From: an uncultured Eubacteriales bacterium
GTDB taxonomy: Bacteria > Bacillota > Clostridia > Christensenellales > Aristaeellaceae
NCBI GenBank assembly: GCA_902778995.1
Contig: CACYZW010000024.1
Coordinates: 1 to 49,632 of the forward strand
Reading direction: 5' to 3'
Length of the DNA stretch: 49,632 nucleotides
The position numbers and the translations under genes were made by a program. The notes beneath the pieces are model-generated. The model worked only from the letters and a program-made list of their open reading frames with translations. It had not been told where the DNA came from and did not search any database. Below, piece by piece: positions 19,421-27,313 of this stretch (position 1 is the first letter of the stretch; every line of letters begins with the position of its first letter).

Positions 19421-21676
19421 CTATTGCTTTTTCACGGTAACCACGAACGTCGCCTTCTTGCCGTTGGCGGTCTTGACGGTGATCGTTGCCTTGCCGGGCT
19501 TCATGGCCGTGACCACGCCCATTTGCGTGACCATGGCGATCTTCTTGTTGCTGGTCGTCCAGGTCAGCGTCGTCTTGGCCTTCACCGGGGTCAGCGTGGC
19601 CTTCAGCGTCAGCTTCTTGCGGACCTTGAGCGTAGCCCTTTCCTCGTTCAGCGTCACCTTCGTGGGCGCGACGGGTACGGTGATCTTGCAGGTCGCCTTC
19701 TTGCCGTTGGCCGTCTTGACCGTGATGGTGGCCGTGCCCTTCTTCAGCGCCTTGACCACGCCCTTCTGGGTGACGGTGGCGACCTTCTTGTTGCTGCTGG
19801 TCCATTTGAGGGTGGTCTTAGCTTTTGTGGGCTGTACCGTGGCCTTCAGTTTCAGGGTCAGGCCCGCATATAGGGTGGCTTTGGTATTGTTCAGCTTCAC
19901 GCCCGTGGGCCCCAGCTTGGGAACCACCTGCTGTTCGACGAGCGTTTTTCCGCAGACGGCGCAGTGGCTGCCCTCGGTCAGGCCGGTCTCTGTATAGGTG
20001 GCGGGAACAGCGGGATCGGTCACGGGGGTATGTCCCTTGGCGGGAATGGTCTGCTGGGCTGTGATGACCGTGCCGCAGACGGAGCAGTGGCTGCCCTCGG
20101 TCTTGCCCGCTTTCGTACACGTCGCGGCAACGGCCTTGTCCGTCACGGCAGTGTGGCCCTTGGCGGGGACCGTCTGCTGCGCCTTGATCACTGTGCCGCA
20201 AACAGAGCAATGGCTACCCTCGGTCTTACCTGCCGCCGTGCACGTCGCGGCGACGGCCTTGTCTGTCACGGCAGTGTGGCCCTTGGCGGGGACCGTCTGC
20301 TGGGCCTTAAATACCGCGCCGCAGACCGAGCAGTGGCTGCCCTCGGTCTTGCCCGCCGCCGTGCAGGTCGCTTCCACCGCCGCGTCGGTTACGGGCGTGT
20401 GACCGGTGGCGGGGACCGTCTGCTGGGCCTTGATCACAGCGCCGCAGACGGAACAATGGCTGCCCTCGGTCTTGCCCGCCGCCGTGCAGGTCGCTTCCAC
20501 CGCCGCGTCGGTCACGGGCGTGTGACCTGTGGCGGCGACCGTCTGCTGGGCCTTGATCACAGCGCCGCAGGCAGAGCAGTGGCTTCCCTCTGTTTTGCCT
20601 GCTGTCGTGCAGGTGGCGGGGACCCCGGGGTCGGTCACGAGCGTATGTCCCTTGGCGGGAATCGTCTGCTGAGCCTTGATGACCGTGCCGCAGACGGAAC
20701 AATGGCTGCCCTCGGTCTTGCCGTCCGTCGTGCAGGTGGCGGGGACGGCGGGGTCGGTCACAGCGTTGTGATTCGATTTGTACACTTTGTAACCCCGCTC
20801 CTGCGCCCAGGTGGTGGCGGCGGTATCGCAGATAGTGTGGAAGGTGGAAGTTTTCGGAACGTCCCGGAACGCCCAATCCGCGATGCTGGTGGAATCGCCG
20901 AGAATCGTGATGTCCGCAAGGCCGTAGCACTTATCAAAGGCGTAATTTTCGATGAGCCCAATTTTATCCGGGATGACAATGCTCGACAGGTTATAGCACT
21001 CGGAAAACACGCCCTCTGAAAGGATTCCCAATGAATCCGGAATCTTGACGGTTCCCAGATTGGCACAGCCGGTAAAAGCGTATTTGTCAATCAAGCCGAC
21101 GCTGTCCGGTATTGTCAGTTCGGTTAAACTGTCGCATCCATAAAAGGCTTCTTGACCAATACTGGTCACGCCATAGAGTATCGTAACGCTCGTCAGGTTA
21201 TAGCAATTTTTAAACGCTTCCTCCGCAATCGTCTTAACGCTATCAGGAATCTTGATTCCTGTAAGAATATCACATCCTCTGAATACTCCTTCCGCTATCG
21301 CCGTCACCCCGTCCGGAATCGTCACCACGCCGCCGTCGCCTGTGTATCTCACCAACACCCCGTTGATGATCTCGAAGTCCTTTGGAGCGTTGGCGCTCGC
21401 ACCTGTTGCCGCGACCTCGCCGGCCTCTCCGTCCAGCGTCAAACCGCCGTCCAGGTTCGGCAAGTCGCCGTCGAGCGAAACGCCCTCCAAATCCTCCAGA
21501 ACGGACGGATCCATGTCCTCTATGACCACGTCCGATGCCCCGGTATTGTCTGTCTGTTCGTCCAGGAGCAAAATGCTTTCGTCGAGCTCCAATTCAAGTC
21601 CGTCCTCCGCCCACACGGGGAAGACCGCCTGCGCCAGAAGCACCAAGCAGAGCAGTGTCGTCAACAGCTTCTTCAT
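19421..21676 (-). CDS. Secreted BspA-like LRR protein with seven CxxC repeats and two Big_2 domains
   Basis: 751 residues. A signal peptide (1-23, AVFPVWA-ED) is followed by an acidic linker. LRR_5-type repeats (about 104-275) show the pattern (T/K)IPDSV..I...AF..C..L. Seven tandem 41-residue repeats (303-589) follow; the first six have the core ATCT..GKTEGSHC(S)xCG with three cysteines and a conserved His, and the last has a Tyr in place of the first Cys. Two Big_2 Ig-like domains end the protein (about 592-667 and 670-751). It has no LPxTG or membrane anchor. Such proteins are cell-surface or secreted adhesins in gut and rumen bacteria. RBS GGGATGG is weak. The same LRR plus Big_2 plan appears in the protein at 27314-30100. 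Confidence 0.88.
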   Translation of the reverse strand: MKKLLTTLLCLVLLAQAVFPVWAEDGLELELDESILLLDEQTDNTGASDVVIEDMDPSVLEDLEGVSLDGDLPNLDGGLTLDGEAGEVAATGASANAPKDFEIINGVLVRYTGDGGVVTIPDGVTAIAEGVFRGCDILTGIKIPDSVKTIAEEAFKNCYNLTSVTILYGVTSIGQEAFYGCDSLTELTIPDSVGLIDKYAFTGCANLGTVKIPDSLGILSEGVFSECYNLSSIVIPDKIGLIENYAFDKCYGLADITILGDSTSIADWAFRDVPKTSTFHTICDTAATTWAQERGYKVYKSNHNAVTDPAVPATCTTDGKTEGSHCSVCGTVIKAQQTIPAKGHTLVTDPGVPATCTTAGKTEGSHCSACGAVIKAQQTVAATGHTPVTDAAVEATCTAAGKTEGSHCSVCGAVIKAQQTVPATGHTPVTDAAVEATCTAAGKTEGSHCSVCGAVFKAQQTVPAKGHTAVTDKAVAATCTAAGKTEGSHCSVCGTVIKAQQTVPAKGHTAVTDKAVAATCTKAGKTEGSHCSVCGTVITAQQTIPAKGHTPVTDPAVPATYTETGLTEGSHCAVCGKTLVEQQVVPKLGPTGVKLNNTKATLYAGLTLKLKATVQPTKAKTTLKWTSSNKKVATVTQKGVVKALKKGTATITVKTANGKKATCKITVPVAPTKVTLNEERATLKVRKKLTLKATLTPVKAKTTLTWTTSNKKIAMVTQMGVVTAMKPGKATITVKTANGKKATFVVTVKKQ
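19910..20770 (-). repeat. Seven tandem 123-bp coding repeats
   Basis: The DNA encoding residues 303-589 of the BspA-like protein repeats with a 123-bp period. The middle copies are close to identical at the nucleotide level. Such arrays change copy number by recombination or slippage, and they can be mis-assembled from short reads. Confidence 0.85.
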
Positions 21677-21712
21677 GTGTCAAACCATCCCTTCATATAT
21701 AGTCACATCATC

Positions 21713-21742
21713 ATTTTACCCCATATCTGGTGAAAGTGTCAA
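21713..21742 (-). promoter_or_regulatory. Promoter and possible operator of the BspA-like gene
   Basis: On the minus strand TTGACA (21737-21742), an 18-base spacer and TAAAAT (21713-21718) form a good promoter. An imperfect inverted repeat, CATATGGTG / CACCAGATATG, spans the -35, and the adjacent XRE gene is a natural candidate binder (inference). The rest of the gap 21677-22041 holds a GGTTGCAACC palindrome and a hairpin TTTGCCTTCCCC / GGGGAAGGCAAA at about 21828-21854, and no gene. Confidence 0.65.
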
Positions 21743-22041
21743 TACACCATATGTGATGTAAATACACTTCTCTGTGTAACCGGTTGCAACCCGGGGTTGG
21801 TATCTCGATGTATTGGAGGTCGGCTTTTTTTGCCTTCCCCCGATGGGGAAGGCAAAGAACATCCATACGCATTGCTATTTGCTGACGAACCCTGGGCAAT
21901 GACTGTAACTGTCCGGTGCGGATGATGGTTGGGTTATAGCGTCAATGTCATAGCCAAATGCCTTTTCCCTCGTAAGCATCATTTTCATCCGTACCGAGCG
22001 GCTGGTTTCCCGCAAAAAAGAATAGGGAGGTTGATTTCACC

Positions 22042-22248
22042 ATGAAGGAATATTGGGAAATCCTCCGCGAGCTGCGGGAAGACAGGGATTTGAAGCAAAG
22101 CACCGTCGCCCACGTCCTCGGCACCACTCAACAGGTATATTCCCGATATGAAAACGGCGTCAACGAGATGCCCATACGCCATCTGCGCACGCTGTGCGAA
22201 TACTACAACGTCAGCGCGGATTATGTGCTGAGCATAGAGCGCAAATGA
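22042..22248 (+). CDS. Small XRE/Cro-family helix-turn-helix regulator
   Basis: A 68-residue single-domain DNA-binding protein. The helix-turn-helix region spans roughly residues 18-40, with LKQSTVAHVLGTTQQVYSRY matching the HTH_3 pattern, followed by YNVSADYVL, the usual end of small XRE proteins. GGGAGG lies 11 bases before the ATG. It is encoded divergently from the BspA-like gene and its stop codon lies inside a terminator stem. With no sensor domain, it may act as a simple repressor of itself or of the neighbouring surface-protein gene (inference). Confidence 0.85.
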   Translation: MKEYWEILRELREDRDLKQSTVAHVLGTTQQVYSRYENGVNEMPIRHLRTLCEYYNVSADYVLSIERK

Positions 22249-22275
22249 GCGGAGGCCGCGATGGCCTCCGCTCAT
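22245..22275. terminator. Terminator hairpin identical to that at 19348
   Basis: The same 13-bp stem, ATGAGCGGAGGCC / GGCCTCCGCTCAT, with loop GCGAT separates the rightward XRE gene from the converging zinc-finger gene. The XRE stop codon TGA (22246-22248) is part of the stem. Confidence 0.6.
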
Positions 22276-22291
22276 CCATTTCAAAATGCCG

Positions 22292-22951
22292 TCACTTCCC
22301 GTTGCGCTTCACGTATTCCTCAAACCCATAGTGATCAAGCTCTCCCGTATAGGCGCAGGCACCCATGCGGGGGGAGTTGGTGACGGGCAGGGCCATGTCC
22401 AGGTCAATCTCCGCCTTCTCCGCACAAGCCTCGCAATAACATGCAGGCGCTTCGCCAAACATATCCTCCGTGTCCACCAGCTCTGCGGGCGCGCCGCACC
22501 CGGCGCACTTCCAATTGATAGGCGTGTTCCTTGCCAGCAGGCGCACGACCTCGCGCTGCTTTTTGCGGCGGGTCTGGCCTACGAAAGTGACCTGCAGCCG
22601 GGTGGTGTCGCCGAAATCGTATTCATAGCCGATCTGCGCGCCCTCGGGAAAGGCGCTCAGCTTGCAGCTCATCGGGTATTCCTGATAGCCCGGACCCTCG
22701 AAGGCGCTCATGTGGCCGCAGCATTCCAGCCAGATCTTGCGCAGGAAGTCGTCGAGGTTCTTCAGAGAAGACGTCAAAGGCATATCCAGCAGCAGCCAAT
22801 AGCGCTTGTCCATGCCCTCCACCTTGATCAGGCAGCATTCCTGTTCCCCCTTGGAATCACTGTGCAGCTTGAGAATGTGGTTCTTCATCGCTACCTTGCC
22901 CAGCTCAGCCCCGCAGAGGTAGCAATTTCCCTTTTGCTGTTGTGTCGCCAT
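22292..22951 (-). CDS. PRiA4_ORF3-like protein with zinc-finger ends
   Basis: 219 residues, function unknown. The middle resembles the plasmid pRiA4b ORF-3-like domain (Pfam PRiA4_ORF3): YWLLLDMPLTSSLKNLDDFLRKIW, then FPEGAQIGYEYDFGDTT, where YDFGD is the family hallmark. The N-terminus CYLCG...H...H looks like a C2H2-type zinc site, and the C-terminal part has CAGCG and CYCEAC, a probable zinc ribbon. The ATG at 22951 has AAAGGAG 8 bases upstream; a GTG at 22960 is less likely. It starts 20 bases after the end of the disrupted dehydratase-partner gene, so the two are probably co-transcribed. The link to dehydratase activation is unexplained. Confidence 0.75.
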   Translation of the reverse strand: MATQQQKGNCYLCGAELGKVAMKNHILKLHSDSKGEQECCLIKVEGMDKRYWLLLDMPLTSSLKNLDDFLRKIWLECCGHMSAFEGPGYQEYPMSCKLSAFPEGAQIGYEYDFGDTTRLQVTFVGQTRRKKQREVVRLLARNTPINWKCAGCGAPAELVDTEDMFGEAPACYCEACAEKAEIDLDMALPVTNSPRMGACAYTGELDHYGFEEYVKRNGK

Positions 22952-22970
22952 GTGCAGCACTCCTTTTTGC

Positions 22971-23106
22971 CTATTTTTCCTCCCGCGCCACGGCCAGCAT
23001 CAGCTTCAACCGGTTTTCCTGGTTGACGCGGGTGGCGCCGGGGTCATAGTCGATGGGGACGATGTTGGCCCTGGGGTATTTTTCCCGCAGGGCGCGGATG
23101 GTGCCC
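22971..23106 (-). pseudogene. Out-of-frame 3' remnant of the acyl-CoA dehydratase-like gene
   Basis: Directly after the TAA at 23107-23109, another reading frame encodes KGTIRALREKYPRANIV, then IDYDPGATRVNQENRLKLM, and ends at TAG (22971-22973). This is the known C-terminal end of the DUF2229/HGD-D-like family. The conserved block expected between GVPNIV and KGTIR (a cysteine-containing CxQPFGCLPNH-type motif) is absent. The frame offset fits a deletion of about 41 bp. The family comparison is from memory, not from an alignment. Confidence 0.75.
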
Positions 23107-24171
23107 TTAAACGATGTTGGGCACGCCGGAATCGATCAGCTCGCACATCTCCGCCGTCAGCAGCCAGCCCTCGCCCATCTTGCAGCCCACGCCCAGCACG
23201 TCGCCCAGCTCCTCCCGGGTCTTTTTATAGGTGACGGGGGGATTGAAGCGGCTGTTTTTCCGGACGGCCCTCGAAATGGTGCGCTCCACACGGTTCACAT
23301 AGCGCATCACCAGCCTGAAGGCGAACTGCTTGAATTTGTTGCCGCCGTACAGGTCCACGTCGTCGATGCTGTGGTCCAGGGCGTTGAGCAGGAAGCCCAT
23401 CAGCCCCGGCACGTTCACCTGGCAGCCCTGTTCCAGCAGGAACTGCTCCAGGTGGTTGTTGGCCATGTGGGAATACTTGACGTAGATCTCGCCCACGATG
23501 CCCACCTGTATCTTGCTGGCGGGGGTGTAGGGCACGGCCTCGAAGTCCCTTGCGATCCGCGCCACGTTCCCCCTGAACCGCAGCGCCGCGGCCTTGGGGT
23601 TGCGCCGGAACTGCTCCGTCAGGCGGTTGGCCCAGGCGTCCACCAGCGCCGCGCAGCTTCCCTTTTCGTTCTCGTAGGGCTCCACCTGGTTTTTCAGGCA
23701 CATCAGCACGTCGGCATAGAGTATCATCATCATCGACTGCATGAGCAGCGTCAGCGTCAGCCTGAAGCCGCTGTTCTTCTCCAGGCCCACCGGGTTCAGG
23801 GAAATCACGGGCACAAACCCCAGCCCCGCCTTGACCAGCGCCTTGCGCAGCAGGAAGATATAGTTCGAGGCGCGGCAGCCGCCGCCGGTCTGAGTGATGA
23901 TCAGGGCGCACTTGTGCACGTCGTATTTGCCGCTCTGCAGCGCGTCGATGAACTGACCGATGCACAGCAGCGCCGGGTAGCAGGTGTCGTTGTGCACGTA
24001 TTTCAGGCCCGTCTCCACCACGGAGGGGCCCTCGTTCTGCAGCAGCTCCATGTTGTAGCCGTGCAGCTCAAACACGTCGCGCACCAGCTTCAGATGCAGC
24101 GGCAGCATGTTGGGGATCAGTATGGTGTAATCCCGCTTCATTTCCCTGGTAAATTCGATGCGCTCTTGCAT
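23107..24171 (-). CDS. 2-hydroxyacyl-CoA dehydratase-like protein (HGD-D/DUF2229 partner), C-terminally truncated
   Basis: 354 residues as translated. It matches the C-terminal half of large CoA-dehydratase activase-type proteins, which in many Clostridia are a single polypeptide of about 1400 residues; here it is a separate gene downstream of the activase half. HNDTCYPALLCIGQFI and ITQTGGGCRASNY carry conserved cysteines thought to hold an Fe-S cluster. The ATG at 24171 (MQERIEFTREM) is preceded by AGGAAG. The protein stops at GVPNIV just before a conserved cysteine motif; the tail continues in another frame to 22971. It is either a real inactivating deletion or a sequence error. If real, one probable cluster ligand is lost. 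The DNA-binding or metabolic role is otherwise unassigned. Confidence 0.8.
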   Translation of the reverse strand: MQERIEFTREMKRDYTILIPNMLPLHLKLVRDVFELHGYNMELLQNEGPSVVETGLKYVHNDTCYPALLCIGQFIDALQSGKYDVHKCALIITQTGGGCRASNYIFLLRKALVKAGLGFVPVISLNPVGLEKNSGFRLTLTLLMQSMMMILYADVLMCLKNQVEPYENEKGSCAALVDAWANRLTEQFRRNPKAAALRFRGNVARIARDFEAVPYTPASKIQVGIVGEIYVKYSHMANNHLEQFLLEQGCQVNVPGLMGFLLNALDHSIDDVDLYGGNKFKQFAFRLVMRYVNRVERTISRAVRKNSRFNPPVTYKKTREELGDVLGVGCKMGEGWLLTAEMCELIDSGVPNIV

Positions 24172-24182
24172 GGTTACTTCCT

Positions 24183-24225
24183 CTGTCCGGCGCACGGCGC
24201 CGGACAGCTCCCTCGACGAGGGAGC
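24183..24225. repeat. Two adjacent hairpins in the dehydratase operon gap
   Basis: CTGTCCGGCGC / GCGCCGGACAG (24183-24207) is followed immediately by GCTCCCTC / GAGGGAGC (24207-24225). The second matches the AGCTCCCTC/GAGGGAGCT arms inside the MITE-like element at 43339-43507. The hairpins sit just before the ribosome site of the partner gene, so they could affect its translation. Confidence 0.6.
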
Positions 24226-24272
24226 CATTTTTTCCGTTTTTTGTACGGAGCGCGGCGGCATGGATGGCGCCG

Positions 24273-27194
24273 CTACTGCTCCAACGCGGCGAACAGGCTG
24301 CGCAGGCGAATGCGCACCGCGCCGGGGTTGGAGATTTCGTCGATTTTGAGCTGGGTGTACAGCTTGCCGCCCGATTGCAGTATGCTGCGCACCTCGTCGG
24401 TGGTGATGGCGTCCACGCCGCAGCCGAAGGACACCAGCTGCACCAGGTTCACATTTGGGTCGCCGCATTCAGCCACGAACTTCGCCGCCGAATACAGGCG
24501 GGCGTGGTAGGTCCACTGGTTCAGCACGTTCACCGAAAACTTCTCCGCGTTCAGGTTCACCGAATCCTCGGTGACCACCACCGCGCCCAGCTGGGAGATC
24601 TGCTGGTCGATGCCGTGGCTGATCTCCGGGTCGATGTGGTAGGGCCGCCCGCAGAGCACCACCACCGGCAGGCCCTTCTCCCGGGCCTCCTTCAGCAGCT
24701 CGGCGCCCCTTTGCCGCACAGAGGCCATGTATGCCTCATAGGCGGCGTAGGCGGAGCGCACCGCCTGTCTGACCTCCCGTGCGGGAATGCCGGGGAAGTA
24801 CTTCCCCAGTATCGCCGGGAATTTCCTTTCAAAATCACCGGGTCGGTGGATGCCCAGGTAGTCGCAGATGAACCGGGTCTGCCTGAGCCCCGGCACGTTC
24901 AGCCGCAGGACCTCGGGATAGTAGGCCACCACCGGGCAGTTGTAGTGGTTGTCGCCCCTGTACTCGTCCAGGTTGTAGCTCATGCAGGGATAGAATATGG
25001 CGTCCACATTCTGCCGCAGCAGCCATTCCACGTGGCCGTGCATCAGCTTGGCGGGGTAGCAGGCCGTGTCCGAGGGAATGGTGCGCTGGCCCGAGGCGTA
25101 CAGCGCGTGGTCGGACTCGGGGGACTGGATCACCTGGAAGCCCAGCTTAGTGAACAGCGCGTGCCAGAAGGGGAACAGCTCGTACATGTTCAGCCCCATG
25201 GGGATGCCGATGCGCCCCCGCTTGCGCTCGCCGGAGGGATAGGCCCTCAGCATCCGCCGCTTTTCCTCGTACAGGTTGGGCAGGGACGCCTTGCCGCCGC
25301 CGGTCATCTTCTCGCAGCGGTTGCCGGAGATGAAGCGCCGGGGCGGGGCGTCGCCCTCGCTGTCGAAGCGTATGATGGTCAGCATGCAGTGGTTCTGGCA
25401 GCCCTGGCAGCGGGTGTTGGTGGTCTTTTGGGAAAAGCGCTCCAGTTCCCCGGCGGTCAGTATGCTGCTTTTTTCCCCGGTGGCGTGGGTCGCGCTCCAC
25501 AGCGCCACGCCGTAGGCCCCCATGAGCCCGGCGATGTTGGGCCGCACCACGTTCCTGCCGATCTCCCGCTCGAAGGCCCGGAGCACGGCGTCGTTGAGGA
25601 ACGTGCCCCCCTGCACCACGATGCGCTCGCCCAGCTGGGAGGCGTCGGCGGTGCGGATGACCTTGTACAGCGCGTTTTTCACGATGGAGATGGACAGCCC
25701 GGCGGAGATGTCCTCCAGGGTCGCGCCGTCCTTCTGGGCCTGCTTCACCGAGGAATTCATGAACACGGTGCAGCGGGAGCCCAGGTCCACCGGATGCTTT
25801 GCCAGCAGGCCCCGGCGGGCGAACTCGTCCACGGGCAGGCCGCCCGACGCCTGGGCGAAGGTCTGTATGAAGGAGCCGCAGCCCGAGGAGCAGGCCTCGT
25901 TCAGGAAGATGTCGTCGATGGCGTCATCCTTGATCTTGAAGCACTTGATGTCCTGGCCGCCGATGTCGATGATGAAATCCACCCCCGGCTGCAGCTTCCG
26001 GGCGGCGATCAGGTGGGCCATGGTCTCCACCACGCCGCAGTCCAGGCGGAAGGCGGTCTTGACCAGCGCCTCGCCGTAGCCCGTGGAGCCGGCCCCGGCC
26101 ACGGTGGCGTTCGGGTATTCGGCGTAGAATTCCCGCAGGAAATCCCGCACGGCCGGCAGGGGATTGCCCTTGTTGGACATGTAGGCGGTCTTGAGCAGGT
26201 TGAAATCCTCGTCCACGGCCACGGCCTTGATGGTGGTGGAGCCGGAGTCGATGCCGATGTACACCCTGCCGTCGTAGCCGGGGCGGGAGACGGTCTCCAC
26301 GCGGGCCCTGGCGTGGCGGGCGCGGAAGGCGTCGTAATCCGCCTGGCTTTCAAACAGCGGCGGACAGGCGGCGTAGCGGGCCTGGCCCGCGCGGCTGCGC
26401 ACGCGGCGTATCACGTCCACGAGGTCCGCTTCGCGCTCGGCCTGCAGGGCCGCGCCCATGGCCACCGAGTACAGCGCGTCCGCCGGGTGTATGCCCCGGA
26501 TGCCCAGCGCCTTGTCAAAGCAGTCCCGAAGCTCGGAAAAGAAGGTCAGCGGGCCGCCCAGGTACACCACGTTTCCGGCAATCTCCCGGCCCTGGGCAAG
26601 ACCGGCGATGGTCTGCCCCGCCACGGCCTCGAAGATGCTGCGGGCGATGTCCTCCTTGCGGGCCCCCTGGTTCAGCAGGGGCTGGATATCCGACTTGGCG
26701 AACACGCCGCAGCGGCTGGCGATGGCGTAGCTGCGCTCGTGGTCCCGGGAGAGGGTCTCCAGCTGCTCCACGGGCACGTCCATCAGGGTGGCCATCTGGT
26801 CGATGAACGCGCCGGTGCCGCCGGCACAGGTGCCGTTCATGCGCACCTCGAGCCCGCCCGCGCCGGTCAGGAACAGTATCTTCGCGTCCTCGCCGCCCAG
26901 CTCCACGGCCACGTCGGCCTGGGGCGCCATCTCGCGAAGGGCCACGCGGGTGGCGTAGACCTCCTGGAGAAAGTCGATGTCCAGCTCCTCCGCCAGGCCC
27001 ATGCCCGCCGAGCCGGAAATGCCCAGCTGAAACCGCTCGCCGGGAAATTTCGCGGCGATGGCGTGCAGCAGTACCTCGCAGAGCATGGCGATCTGGGACC
27101 GATGGCGCTCGTAGCGGCGGAACACGATTTTCCCCGCCTCGTCCAGCACCACGGCCTTGATCGTCGTCGATCCGATGTCCAATCCTATCTTCAT
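24273..27194 (-). CDS. Acyl-CoA dehydratase activase-type ATPase, duplicated ASKHA domain plus DUF2229
   Basis: 973 residues. Two BcrAD/BadFG-like ASKHA ATPase domains begin MKIGLDIGSTTIKAVVLDE (1) and VYIGIDSGSTTIKAVAVDE (about 317). Each carries a phosphate-2 loop and a cysteine loop (GTCAGGTGAF; EACSSGCGSFI). In HgdC-type activases such cysteines hold a dimer-bridging [4Fe-4S] cluster and ATP drives one-electron transfer to a dehydratase. The C-terminal part has TRCQGCQNHC and the DUF2229-type IGIPMGLNMYELFPFW region. The usual fused C-terminal dehydratase-like part is split off as the next gene, 101 bases downstream. The ATG at 27194 gives the canonical ASKHA start. The substrate of this large, paralogous group is unknown; it is not necessarily 2-hydroxyglutaryl-CoA. 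Confidence 0.88.
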   Translation of the reverse strand: MKIGLDIGSTTIKAVVLDEAGKIVFRRYERHRSQIAMLCEVLLHAIAAKFPGERFQLGISGSAGMGLAEELDIDFLQEVYATRVALREMAPQADVAVELGGEDAKILFLTGAGGLEVRMNGTCAGGTGAFIDQMATLMDVPVEQLETLSRDHERSYAIASRCGVFAKSDIQPLLNQGARKEDIARSIFEAVAGQTIAGLAQGREIAGNVVYLGGPLTFFSELRDCFDKALGIRGIHPADALYSVAMGAALQAEREADLVDVIRRVRSRAGQARYAACPPLFESQADYDAFRARHARARVETVSRPGYDGRVYIGIDSGSTTIKAVAVDEDFNLLKTAYMSNKGNPLPAVRDFLREFYAEYPNATVAGAGSTGYGEALVKTAFRLDCGVVETMAHLIAARKLQPGVDFIIDIGGQDIKCFKIKDDAIDDIFLNEACSSGCGSFIQTFAQASGGLPVDEFARRGLLAKHPVDLGSRCTVFMNSSVKQAQKDGATLEDISAGLSISIVKNALYKVIRTADASQLGERIVVQGGTFLNDAVLRAFEREIGRNVVRPNIAGLMGAYGVALWSATHATGEKSSILTAGELERFSQKTTNTRCQGCQNHCMLTIIRFDSEGDAPPRRFISGNRCEKMTGGGKASLPNLYEEKRRMLRAYPSGERKRGRIGIPMGLNMYELFPFWHALFTKLGFQVIQSPESDHALYASGQRTIPSDTACYPAKLMHGHVEWLLRQNVDAIFYPCMSYNLDEYRGDNHYNCPVVAYYPEVLRLNVPGLRQTRFICDYLGIHRPGDFERKFPAILGKYFPGIPAREVRQAVRSAYAAYEAYMASVRQRGAELLKEAREKGLPVVVLCGRPYHIDPEISHGIDQQISQLGAVVVTEDSVNLNAEKFSVNVLNQWTYHARLYSAAKFVAECGDPNVNLVQLVSFGCGVDAITTDEVRSILQSGGKLYTQLKIDEISNPGAVRIRLRSLFAALEQ

Positions 27195-27313
27195 ACATAC
27201 TCTCCGGCGCTGAAGCCCCGCGCGCGTAAATGTGATACATACATATCCAATTTAGAGAATAAACCATGAGTATGAATTGAAGATGAAGGTGAGATGAAAA
27301 AATGTGGAGGCGT

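Noticed and set aside
21828-21854. Rho-independent terminator (TGCCTTCCCC/GGGGAAGGCA)
   Set aside because: The T run precedes the stem on the plus strand and becomes an A run after it on the minus strand, so it cannot serve as a standard terminator in either direction.
24264-27269. A 1001-codon open frame on the plus strand opposite the dehydratase activase
   Set aside because: It is rich in His, Gly, Ala and Arg with no recognisable domains, and arises from the codon bias of the well-supported minus-strand gene.
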